DNA of 64,000 bases from Adineta steineri (lineage: Eukaryota; Rotifera; Eurotatoria; Adinetida; Adinetidae): NCBI GenBank assembly GCA_905250115.1, contig CAJNOI010000003.1:350427-414426 (forward strand), given 5' to 3'. Below are positions 25,397 through 37,019 of the stretch, piece by piece. Below the pieces are notes generated by a model. It saw only the letters and a list, made by a program, of their open reading frames with translations, did not search any database and was not told where the DNA came from. Within the stretch, counting starts at the first letter, position 1; each line of letters starts with the position of its first letter. The position numbers were made by a program, and so were the translations under genes.

Positions 25397-26728
25397 TTTT
25401 CTCATCTGCGAGATATATACTACCAAAATTTCCCGACCAACATCGGGTACTCCCGCTAATGGGGAATAAAAAAGTCTTTAAATTTAATATATGTCTTACA
25501 TTTATTTCATCAATCAATTTTAAACAATGTCATTAATTTGACCTGTGTTGGGATTAGTTTATATTTGAATGTAATCTATATTTTCTAAGAAGACAGACTT
25601 TCTTGAAACATGACGTAAAATTGATAAACTGTGATTCAGAAGACAGCCTCTTTTTGTTTACATGTCTATCAGTCAAATAATGTATTAAAAGGTTCTCAAA
25701 ATATGAATTAATAAACTATCAATAAATCCATTGAATTATTACCTCTTCTGTCAGTCAATTAGTCTTTGAAAACTATTTTTAAGAATATTACTTTATATAA
25801 TCAAAACCGTTTACAAAATATGTGTATATCTGTGATTATTAATTTTAATTCAATAGACAAAACAAATATTACTGAGATTAAAATTATTCTGGACGATACA
25901 ATTTGAAATAATATTGTGTAAACTGTTTGATTTAGATTTCTCTTTTTCTCTTTTCTTTTATCGAACTACCATGTTATTGCATCACATGCAACTCGTTTCA
26001 TTTAACATATCTGTTCCATTTTGACTATTGTCGGGATCGGCTAATGTCGAGTCAGCTACTTCGTATTATTACAAATAAATAGATTAAAGAGTTTGTTTGT
26101 GAATCTTTTCATAGAACTTAAAATCCAAAAAAATAATAAAATACTAAAAATCGAAAAAAAAAAACTTATGTGAATATTAATTTACTTCGAAATATTTGTA
26201 GGCACTTTTAGTATCTACAATCGCGTCTATACCATCAGACATTCAAGTTAAACTGCTTGCGCAATCCGATCTCTTTTTTAATATAGTATTTTAAAGTTCG
26301 GATAGTTTTTTATTTTGGTTCTTGGTCTGTTTAAACTAGTAGATTTTATAAAAAACAGAATGATAGTTAATTCTTTTTTTTAAACAAATATAAAGAATCC
26401 TCATTTGTACAAAGTTGATTTTCTCGGTTAATTCAAAATAAATTCATCCACACATCGAATAGTAAGTATTATGACTGATTATTGGATTATTCTTTGAACT
26501 TCAATCAGTATTTGTATTTCGACTGTATTCTTTGATTTTATAGCTTATCATTTGATCAAAATCAAAAATTCGTCTAATCAACTCGGACTTCGTTTAACAG
26601 CGAGGGTGTGGATATGGATACTGTATTCGCCAAGCACCCACACCCTCAAGAAAAAAGAATATTTAAAATATTTATCTTTTATTTTTTCTTCATATGGAAA
26701 AATGGTAAATAAAACAAAAAAATAACAA
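25397..26728. other. Intergenic DNA with a second small telomere-like inverted repeat
   Basis: No gene is recognisable. At 26602-26611 GAGGGTGTGG and at 26637-26647 CCCACACCCTC form a short inverted repeat of the same telomere-like type as at 25229-25396. The rest is AT-rich with dense stops. Confidence 0.5.
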
Positions 26729-29700
26729 TTAAAAATGATCTCGACACGAACATGTTCCATCAGGTGAAAAGTGATGTATACAATTCGCATCACGTACAAT
26801 TATTTCACATTGCCAAATTTTAGTAATGAGTTTTGTGGCTCGATCTAAATGAATAAATACACCGATTACACTAAAAATAATAAGAAAATAATGAACAATA
26901 ACTTACGACAATCACCACACATACGAAGATTATTTGTAATTTGAATAAATGATGGTTCTTTTTGTTGAATGAAATGATAAGCAATTGCTAGCCGTTCACT
27001 ATGACTAGATAAAACTGATTCAATAGTTTCATCTTTACGTAACGGACAACTTTTCCAACTAGGATCATATTTAATTAATGTATCAGAGATATGTTTAGAT
27101 TGAGCATAAATTTCTTTAGATCGAGAATGAGAACGATCGTTAGCTTTGAATTCCTGAAAGAGAATAACATAAACAAATTCTTTTTTCTATCGAATTTAAT
27201 TATTAATTAAAAATTGTACTTACAACTATATCACCATTGACTTCAGTCCATGACGTTCCTGATTTAACTTTTGTTCCTAATTGTTCTATTCGATTTAATC
27301 GTATATTTTCGGCCTCTTGATGATCACCTAATGATAAATATATATTCGAAAGAAGAATAGAGCCAGATATTAGGCTATCTTTTTGATTTGGAAATAATAT
27401 TTTCATTCTATCATAGATTTGTTTTGATAAAATATGTTGACGAGAATTACGTGTTCCAGATAAAATTGCCACTAAGAATTAAACATAAATCAACAATAAA
27501 ATTTGAAGAAACACTTACTGTACATGGCTGAAGAAGGTGGATACGACTTTTCATAATCTTCGATTAGTTTTTGTGCTTCATCAAATAAATAAAGACGACT
27601 TAAACAATCAATCTAAAATATATGACAATATTTCTATTTAACAAAATATACTATCAAATAGTTAAACCATAGTAGTTATGATTTGTTCATTTTTTTGAGG
27701 AATTTCATTGAAAATTGAATATGCATCATCAAGAAGAGCAGAATGTGAACATGCATTTAATACACATATATATGTTACTTCATCACGTAAATGACAAGGT
27801 ATATTTCGATATAATTCAATAGCTTCTAAACCCATGCGATTAAGTCCATAGGCATTAACTAGACACGCAAAAATTCAATAATAAAAGATAGAAATTAAAT
27901 ATTTTTTTTACTCATTGCACTATATGTGATAGCATCAGGATTATCAACTAGTTGAAAGATCTTTTGAGCATTTTCGACTGAACCAGCTTTTCCCTTGGAT
28001 AAAATAAAAGTCATTGTTATATAGATTCAAAAAAATGAATACATACCCACATATGGATTAATGAATTTTGTATATATTTCTTATTAATTAGATGTGAAGG
28101 AATTTGATCAAAAATTAACTGACATTTTGAGCGTATGCTCAGTTGTGCACATGCTCCTATTAATATAATCCAGACGACTTCATCTGGTATCAAATTATGT
28201 TGTTTAATTTCATCTAGTAATTGTAAACATTTCAATGGTTCATTATTAATATTATATCCATTCATTAAAACACTGTAAGCAACAACATCCTTTTTTTTAA
28301 TCATTTTAAAGTAATGCTCCGCAGTTGTTACATCATTAAATTTCATTAGCATATCTATGACTGAAGTAAGTACAACAGTATCACTATGAAAATGTTTAGG
28401 TACTTGGTAAAGTAACTGTCGTCCAATTTGTTTAGCACGATCATGCAAAAGTTGTGCAGATGCATTGAAAACAAGAACACCAATAATATGATCAGGTTTT
28501 AATGGCATTTGTTCGAATAAATCTAATACTTTATCATACTCCTTGTTTTCCGTATAACCTAAATATAATTTGTTAAATTCTATCTTTATTTCACTCATTC
28601 AATTACCTTTCATCATTGAACCATATGTAATAATATCTTTGTTTTTAATCATTTTAAATAGTTTTTCGGCACTTTGAATATCATTAAATTTCATTAACAT
28701 ATTAATTGCTGATGTTAATAAAATATTATTATTGTAATAATCATTAGGCATCTTCTGAAGAGATTCTTTTCCAATATTTTTTGCACGATCATTTGCACCT
28801 TTAGAACAAGCACTAAATAAAACTGTGAGAGTAGCTGGATTAGCTTTAATATTCATTTTTTCATATAAGTCGAGAACGTTTTCTGGCATTTTATTCGAAA
28901 TCAAACCTGAAAATAAATTCATATTTCAATATGACAATGACAGATATACTACTTTACCTTTAAACATTGTTGCATACATATGATTTGATTTATTATTTAT
29001 TATCGAAAATAAACGATAAGCATTTTTTATGTCATGATTTTGCACTAGAATGAATTATAAACTCATATCATCAAAATATTCATAATCGAAATAAGTTTCT
29101 CTTACTCGAAATGAAAAAAAAATGTTCTCAATTTTGATTCTGGTACAATTATTTCTCAATAGACTTCAGTTTTGATCATAGCTCTACAAGATATTGCGAG
29201 ATAAAAAGTTCTAGAAAAACAATGAGAGCTTTAGTAAACTATCGAATTAAGAACGGTCGAGAAGTTAAGAAACATATGTCAAATATCGAAATTTATGAAC
29301 AGATAAAGCCTTCCTCTTCTACAACTTCATCTTTATTTCTTATATCAAAACCTGATCAAATTGTTTAGAACTACGTCGTAATCTAAGCGCAAAATAAGCT
29401 ATCAATATTGTTTCCATACAGAGAATGAAACGATCTTTTACTTTGATAGAGTTTTTCTAATGATATGAGTGTATTTTTATCAAAACAATCATTCACTCAC
29501 TATAGAATTGTATTAGTATTGTTTGAATATAAGGATTGTTCAGTGTCACTGGTGAGAGTTTTTGTTCAATCTCAATAATACGTTGATATTCTTTTAAATG
29601 AATACATGCTTTTATTCCCATATATATAATAACATCCCTAGGAGATTTTGACTGTTTATCGAACAGACTTAAAGCTTCTTTGTATTGTTTGTTATCCATA

Positions 29701-29819
29701 AAGTTTTTCATTATCGAGTAAATGTCTTTCGATGACGATGACGATGATGATATAGATAGTATTGTATATTGTTTTTGATAAAGAGATGAAATATAACGAA
29801 ACATAAATGTTTTATTCAT
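26729..29819 (-). CDS. Pentatricopeptide repeat protein with DYW deaminase domain
   Basis: Ten exons on the minus strand (29501-29819, 28958-29044, 28607-28906, 28047-28558, 27912-27993, 27668-27858, 27519-27612, 27224-27471, 26907-27153, 26729-26844) total 2,196 nt, giving 731 residues in frame. The N-terminus (MNKTFMFRYISSLYQKQ) lacks acidic residues and looks like a mitochondrial presequence. PPR repeats fill the middle, for example VVAYSVLMNGY. The C-terminus has E-type motifs and a DYW domain with the zinc and catalytic HSE (HSERLAIAYHF), CGDC and a final CSCRDHF, so it ends DHF rather than DYW. In land plants such proteins bind organellar RNA and deaminate C to U; DYW proteins are known in rotifers and a few protists. 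A mitochondrial RNA editing role is inferred. Confidence 0.92.
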
Positions 29820-30515
29820 AATTAATATAATCGATACAGAGAAAAAATTTATCTGAAATAGGAAACAAAATGAGCAGATGATTTCTATATGATCAATTCA
29901 GAATATGCATTTGTTTCATATGGAAATATCAATTAATTGTAAACTCGTAGTAGACAAGATAATTCAAGTCGAGCATTATTTAATGATAAAATTAATTATC
30001 AGTATGTAGCCATCGTTTTAAGGTGTCCAACGAATTAAGGAAAAATATGGAAACGATTGTAGAGACACAGTGAGCCATGTCATGGTGAACTAATTTAGCG
30101 TCAAAAAATAGCCACTAAAAGAAATAAATGTTTAAAATATACACCAGAACACTCACTTATTTACCGAAATATTCACACTCAATTTGAGTTTTATTTGTAC
30201 CGCGGTAGACTTCTGTTATGCAATTGTACTTAATTTTTGCAGTATTTGAAAGCAAAATATGATTTCTATTAATTCGATATCGTAAGATTTAAGAGTTGAT
30301 AAATTAAGACGAGAATTCTTCAAAATAAATATTGAATATATATTCATTATGAAAGGACACAACAAGCAACTAGCGCACTCTTTCATTAGACAAATACTTA
30401 AATTTGATTGGTATAAATAATATTCTAATGTAGAAAGAATAAAAAGACTAGCACACAACATTTTTAATGAAATTTATTTCTATGATATAAACGAGACCCT
30501 AATCTTTTATTGGAA
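29820..30515. promoter_or_regulatory. Divergent intergenic region between PPR-DYW and GATAD1
   Basis: This 0.7-kb AT-rich spacer lies between two genes transcribed away from each other and must contain both promoters. I see no specific element I can name and no further gene. Confidence 0.4.
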
Positions 30516-31622
30516 ATGTCTCGCCTAAATCAACAATCAACGTAAGTTATTATTTTTTCTTCAAGAAAAAAATTTTTCCCTAATATAATTAATTACTTTT
30601 AGGATTGATCCACGTAATCCACGTTGTCGTCTATGTGATACGATGACATCCGTTTATTGGCGTGTTCCAGCTCGTGATTTACTTTTATGTAATAATTGTT
30701 TTTTACATGATTTAAAAAGTTCAAATCAATTTTGTAAATTAAAACGTATCGATACAAATATTGAAGAATTACCAACATTAGAAAATCGTTTTCAATTTTC
30801 CACTCAAAATATAAAAGATGAACAAATAATTTCTTCTTCATCATCATCTTCATCATCAACTATTACAAAATCTAAACGATCAAAAGTTATTGAACCAATT
30901 AAATCTCAATTACCAATTAAAATTTCTACGCGACAACAACCATCATTTCGTTCGAATAGAAAAACTCTTGCATTTAAATCAAAAAAAGTAATAGAAAAAT
31001 TTTCAATTATTTTATATTGTATTTTTTTTCTAGCCTGAAAAATGTTTATCTCAATCAACAACATTTAGATTATTTGATGTTTTATACTCAAAAGTAATAA
31101 AAATCATTCATTTCTTTCAAATCTTTTTGAATCTTCTTTTCAATAGGGACGTCGATTTGAAGTTGGAGATATTGTATATTTGATTGATTCAAATCTTTCA
31201 TATTTTTATGCTCAAATTCGTGCATTATTTCAAGATGAACATGTCAATGCATTTGCTTTTTTAACATGGTTATTACCAACATCAATTAATACTTCGACGA
31301 ATAATTTTCATTTTGATCCAAATGCATATTCAATAGGTAAATATCTCTTTTTTTGTCTTTATTTAAAGTTTTGTTCGATTTTTAAGGACCAAACGAAGAA
31401 TATCCACGTTCATTAAATTCTCTTTCATTTGTTTGTCATGCACCATCAGATTATTTTCAAGTCAAAACATATCCACAATCAGTAACGACAGATAATAAAC
31501 GTTCATTTAATTATATTTGGACACCAGTTTACGACAATAATAATATTAATAATAATAATAATAATAATGAAAATGATTATTCTTCTACACCAACATCAAT
31601 TAAACGACGACGTTTTGTTTAA
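30516..31622 (+). CDS. GATAD1: GATA zinc finger domain-containing protein 1 homologue
   Basis: Five exons (30516-30541, 30603-30987, 31034-31093, 31147-31336, 31387-31622) total 897 nt, 298 residues. The N-terminal GATA-like finger reads CRLCDTMTSVYWR...LLCNNC, with the two Cys pairs spaced as expected. The C-terminal part matches the conserved GATAD1 region: FEVGDIVYLID, FYAQIRALFQDE, AFLTWLLPT and SFVCHAPSDYF. A serine- and lysine-rich linker separates them and the end is asparagine-rich. In vertebrates GATAD1 is a nuclear chromatin protein linked to H3K4me3-reading complexes. The start ATG is the only one ahead of the finger and is followed by a 61-bp intron. Confidence 0.9.
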
Positions 31623-32316
31623 ATTTCTTATTGTTGTTGCTTTTTTTTCATTTAAAAGTCTATTGTTCAAATCTCTGTTTATTTTTTGTTTATAAAAAAA
31701 AAGAAAAGTATATAAATATAACATAACGAATAGACATAAAAGCATTATGAAACGAAGCGAAAGGTTTAATTGATCGAACATAAAAATTTGTTCAAACTAT
31801 TTTACATGACTCATTTCATATTCAATCATTTGAATGTCTTTATATATTATATGATGAAGTTGTTGAAGTAACTCAAATATTGAGTTTACATATTTTAATT
31901 ATCATATAACAACATAAAAATCTTAATAACGTAACTGAAGAACGATATGTTTGCTGTGCTCATTAATGATCAGATGATACTCTATATTGCACTTATAAAA
32001 GTCTTTATCACTTCAGTAAAGAAAATATATATAGCTCAGCATCACGTAGATCATTTCATGGTCATAAATATGTTGGAGACCAGTTATTTGCTTGAAGTGA
32101 AGGTCAAGAAACCATCTTGAGATGGTGATATTAAGTCAATTTTTTTTACTTTACAGACAAATCATAATTGATATGTAAATTATATGTTTAAATAGAAAAT
32201 GTTTTGTTATTTTCTCATCTCACCACACGAATAAAGACAATAACAAAGAAAAAAAATATTAAAAGACATGGCAAGAAAAATGAACTCGTTTCAGATCTCT
32301 TGTTGAATATATTTTA
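31623..32316. other. Spacer between convergent GATAD1 and CUB receptor genes
   Basis: About 0.7 kb of AT-rich DNA holds the 3' ends of two convergent genes. Nothing coding is recognisable. Confidence 0.5.
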
Positions 32317-34055
32317 TCAGACTAGAGTTTCAGGAGTTGATTCCGTATTTAAATGTTCATTATTAAGAGTTCTAATGGGATAGTTTTGTTCATTATGATC
32401 ATAATAACATGTACATTGTGGTTGATGCTGTTGTTGTTGTTGACGACGAAGTGTCGCTGCTAAACGTTGATATGGACAATGTCCATCTTGTATAGTTTCA
32501 TAAATATGTTGTGAATCAATGAAAGGTTGAGGTGGATAAAAAGTTTGTACTGGCGAACTAAGATGACAACGAATAGGTACTGGTGGAAAATGAATCATTC
32601 GATTATAAGCAGTATTTGGTGAAGAAAACATCGGTCGATGTTGTATATAAGGTGAATGACTATCAGATAATTTTGGTTTATTATATTGTCGATGTATTGA
32701 TATTGAATCATTAAGATCTTCATATGGACCTGTTGCTGTTGTAGTTGATGTCGATGGTGTTGTATCTAAATTTGCTTTATTCGATTGATATATATATCTT
32801 GTTGATAATGTTTGTTGTTTTTGTGTATCAAGTGAAGTTAATACAGGTGTTTCACCATATGTTATTGAAGATGATGATGATGCTGATGAACGTATAGAAC
32901 AAAAAAATGGTCGATTTGTATCATTTGTTTTTGAATCAATCGTTGTTTTTGGTCGTCGTTGTCTCCAACAAAGTATAATTAAAAGAACATTTAATAATAG
33001 AAGAACAACAACAAAAACTGTTGTTAATATAAGTATATATGAAAGTGTATGACGACGCTTAGGATTATTGCTGTTGTTATTATCATTATTATTATTATTA
33101 CTAAGATTGAAAGAAGATGATTTAGTTAAAGATATAACAGAAGTTGATGTAGAATCTTGAATAACTTCTGTTGTTGTTGTTATTATTGTAGAAGATAAGT
33201 CGATTAGATTATTACATGATACTTGTAATGGATATTGACTATTAATCATTACCCAAAAACCTTTTCTTGTAATAACATCATTTGTTTTAAATATTAATTG
33301 AAATGATGAATCAAAACTAATCGATGATGTCATTTGATTATTGTTATCATCAATAGATGAACCACAATATGATCGATTATTAATTTGTAAATAATCACGT
33401 GAACATATATTCATTTCGTCACGTTCTTCCAAATAAAAATCAAGAAATTTTATAGAAGATTTTATTGTATTTATTTGACATGAACAATTTAATGAATTTT
33501 CATATTCATGAGGATAATTTGGACTACGAAGAAATAAACGATGATCTTTATTTAATGATGTTGATATTAAACGATTACTACACACAGATAAACTAGGACC
33601 TTGTAAACACGAATAATCAAGTACCATGTAATCACTATATTGACTACCTATTTAAAAAATGAATACAATAAATTTCTTTTAGAAAAAAAAATGTCTCAAT
33701 AATTACATATATGTAAATATTGTGGATTTAAATCTAAATCACACGTAGTAAGTCCATTACATTCCATTCCAATATATGTTGTTCTTGTTGTACAATCACC
33801 TGGTTGATATGTACAAGATGATGTTGCTGTTGTTGCTGTTGAGAATGATGAAGTTTTATGTACACCGAATGTTAAATTTTTAACTAAAATATATCCATTA
33901 TTAGCACAAGATAATGTAACCGACGTTTTATCATTGTTTATTCGTCGATTATTATTATTTATTGTACAACCACTAACAGTTTCTGTTGAAATTTGTTTAA
34001 TTTGCCATTGAAATATGATTAAAAAAATGTTCAATAAAAATATATGTAAAATCAT
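32317..34055 (-). CDS. Single-pass membrane protein with SUEL-type lectin and CUB domains
   Basis: Two exons (33707-34055 and 32317-33647) total 1,680 nt, 559 residues. The order is: signal peptide (MILHIFLLNIFLIIFQW); a cysteine-containing domain of rhamnose-binding-lectin (SUEL/GBL) type with VTLSC...YIGMECNG...CDLDLNPQYL; a CUB domain (RSPNYPHEYENSLNCSCQI ... DYLQINNRSYCG); a Ser/Thr/Asn-rich stalk; one membrane helix (YILILTTVFVVVLLLLNVLL); and a cytoplasmic tail of about 210 residues rich in Ser, Pro, Tyr and Gln. It is most likely a cell-surface receptor or adhesion protein. No orthologue is recognised. The tail is low-complexity, with several Tyr motifs (YEDL, YETI) that could be phosphorylated. 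Confidence 0.85.
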
Positions 34056-36283
34056 TTTATTAATCTAAAAAATAATTTAATATAAACTTATCGTTGAAGT
34101 ACGTGTTTTATTGTATAGATTAAATATTTAGTTGAGATTTGATCTCTCGTTATACGATATAATAAAGAACAAACTCCGCCTATTTTTTTTCTCTTGTTAT
34201 TATTGTTATTATTACTCCATAAGTATATCAAAGGTTCAAACAAAAAAAACGGAAGATCAATTCATTTGGCTTCAATTATTCTCCTCTGGCAACTGTTGTG
34301 TAGGAATGATAATAAAGAAAAACACCATTATGCAATAGACAGAAAAAAAGAGACGATAGTGATCAGGAATCGATTTCTCGTTCTATATATCATACATATG
34401 ACACAACTAAATATTGTCTCTGGTTTATGTTTACTTACCTACGATAAAATACAATACTATTGTTATAGAAATATATATATATAGATATAGAGATATATAT
34501 ATCTATATATGACGAGTATTGGCGAAAGTGGTTCGTCCCTCAAACTCATCCATCATCTTTCATTATATATGTCAGCACTCATACAATTCAGTGATGGTTG
34601 CCTGCATACGTGTGTACGAAGGTCGACTTGGTTTGACTGGAAATGGATAATTGCATATCTTGACTACTATCTCTATACGTCTGTCCGACAGGAGTCTGTA
34701 ATTTGTGTGTGTAAGATTGTACTCTTTTATCCTTGTCTATCTTCCCTCCTACGTTTTCTGTTAATACTAGTACCATCATTATCCATTAACTCTCGACAGT
34801 AGTTCTATTATAGGAAAAAAAAAGATAAAACGAGCTGCTGATTGACTCATGACGATTCAATAGTTGACCCTGAAGCTACAGCTGCTCGGTCAATCATTTT
34901 TCATATTTCTATCCATAATATTATTCTTTCAGGTCATACTTCTGCTGAACAAAAGTATCAAGTAGCAAATAGTATTGTTCCAGTGAATGAGAAAAATAAA
35001 AGTAAAAATGAGAACTACCGCACTCCCAAGGCCAATCAATGAATAAAATGAGCGAGAGCGAGCGAGAGAGAAAGAAAGATAAAGATAATAAAAATGAAAA
35101 CAATGTTCAATATTACTTACAAACAATAGAATGACGTCGACCTTTATTCAAACGATATATATATACATATATACATACGCTTGAACATTACAACTTGAGA
35201 CAATGTTTGGTATTTATGGACAATAACAGAAGAGTATGACAAATGATAAATGACCATTGAAATAGAGAAGGGAAATAAAAAAAAATATCTCACTCTTTCT
35301 TTTTCTCTCTCTCTCTTTCTGTCTCTCTCTGATTCTCTCGCGTATAATTGACTATTAGACCGAACCAAATGGGATTATATAATCTATATTTCTCGTCTTT
35401 TACAAATGAACAGGTGGTCAAAAAGAAAGATGAATTAACCACATGTATGACACCTATGTTTTTGTTATTAAGTACTATTGCAAAGTTTATTTTTCTCGTT
35501 CTCGTTTAATATAGAAAAATCACATATGTATATTCACATTTTGAATCTATAGATGTAGTCTGGTGGCACCAACAGTGAACATAGCAGAAAGACATTAAAT
35601 GTATATGATGACACCAATGTGTGGAAAAGATCAGAGACAGATGAGAAACAGCTTTGATAAATCATTTCAAAGTATTCATCATGAATAGATGATAAAAAAA
35701 TAAGTATTCTTATTTAGTTTGAATGTAAATAGAAATGTCGGAAAAATTCTTAGTTGAACTATCATAACAGATAATTTATGAGGTATCTGTTTTTTTAATA
35801 TTAGTCTTTTTTTCTAGCTTTTTCTTTTCTTGTCATCTTTTCTCTATTCTCATGCAAAATAAACATATCGTTGTAGAAAAGAAGATGAAGAGTATTTTTT
35901 CAGGAGTAATTCTCTCATTCTTTCCTTTTCTAATAACTTTATTTTTTAACGAATTGATCGTATCAATCATTGTTACTCGTCGATCTTTTCATGTCTCAGC
36001 TGTGACTTCTCATCAATGAGATGATGATAATCATCATTCGCTCGCTTTCTACTCTTACCTTCATGACACGTCGTTTAATTTAATTCATATATATATATAC
36101 TGCTGTGATGATGATTGGGACTGTTATATTCGTTTTTTTTNNNNNNNNNNNNNNNNNNNNNNNNNNNNNNNNNNNNNNNNNNNNNNNNNNNNNNNNNNNN
36201 NNNNNNNNNNNNNNNNNNNNNNNNNNNNNNNNNNNNNNNNTTAGATTTCGGATCAATATGATGTGGTTTATCAGTGCTAAATG
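34056..36283. other. Long non-coding interval with microsatellites and an assembly gap
   Basis: No convincing gene is visible in 2.2 kb. Simple-sequence features are an AT-rich palindromic tract near 34470-34510, a GAGCGAGA-type purine tract at 35050-35085, a long CT-rich tract at 35290-35342 and GATGAT repeats near 36020. Open frames here are short and follow the repeats. Part of the interval should act as the upstream region of the CUB receptor gene. Confidence 0.5.
36141..36240. other. Assembly gap of 100 Ns
   Basis: Exactly 100 N characters follow a run of T. A round number suggests a scaffold join of unknown real length, so what lies on either side may not be physically adjacent. Confidence 0.95.
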
Positions 36284-36712
36284 TTAACGATAGTTTGCAC
36301 GTGCATCATATTGATCATCCCATGTAAAACCACCTTCTTGATCCATTAATAAACTTTGATCAACTGGTGGTGTTTGTTGTTTTTTATAATCATCATTTTC
36401 AAATATATCACGTTGATTAAATAAACTGTCCATAGATAAATTTTCATTATTAAGACCAGGTATATTAGTATTTGTTAATGAAATACTCTTGAGTAGAAAA
36501 TTATCATCTGAGACATCATCAATACCCATTGCATTTGCTGAAACGGCTGTAAACGATTTTGTTATAAGTTCTTGTCGATTACGATTACTTAATATATCTT
36601 CAAAATTATCTAAATCAAGTGTTTGTTTTTCAAGATTTCTAATAAGTTGTTCAACATTTTCGAGATGAGCAGATGAAGTAAGTAATAATGGATTAATCGA
36701 TGAATCATCCAT
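36284..36712 (-). CDS. Unrecognised acidic protein, 142 residues
   Basis: A single-exon frame starts at ATG (MDDSSINPLLLTSS) and ends in a stop. The protein is rich in Asp, Asn and Leu, with a predicted amphipathic helix (VEQLIRNLEKQTLDLDNFED) near residues 19-38 that could form a coiled coil, and a mostly disordered C-terminal half ending in Gly/Asp/Arg-rich sequence. I do not recognise the family. Codon use and lack of low complexity resemble the neighbouring coding exons. It lies just right of the 100-N gap and upstream of nothing on the same strand until DENND1. Confidence 0.6.
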   Translation of the reverse strand: MDDSSINPLLLTSSAHLENVEQLIRNLEKQTLDLDNFEDILSNRNRQELITKSFTAVSANAMGIDDVSDDNFLLKSISLTNTNIPGLNNENLSMDSLFNQRDIFENDDYKKQQTPPVDQSLLMDQEGGFTWDDQYDARANYR

Positions 36713-37019
36713 GATTTAATTTATTACTGTTATGTAATTTTTTTTCTAATCGGATGATTGTTCGGAATGGCAAAATGGAATGTCATGAAAAGAATAGAGA
36801 CCACGGGTCTAAAACAAAAAGAATTTAATCAAAATAATATTCAGTTCTATTATATGAGGAAAAAAAATAAATTCATTTCTTTAGCACATTCACAGGATAC
36901 TAAATAAAAAACGAAAAGTAAGAATAATAATAATTTCAAAATATTTTTCTTAATATAAATAACATACAATACACAATGTCAAACAAAAGAATATATTTCT
37001 CAAAGATAAACAAAAATAA

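Noticed and set aside
34132-35368. Several short open frames on both strands
   Set aside because: They track simple repeats and have no recognisable domains or conserved codon pattern.
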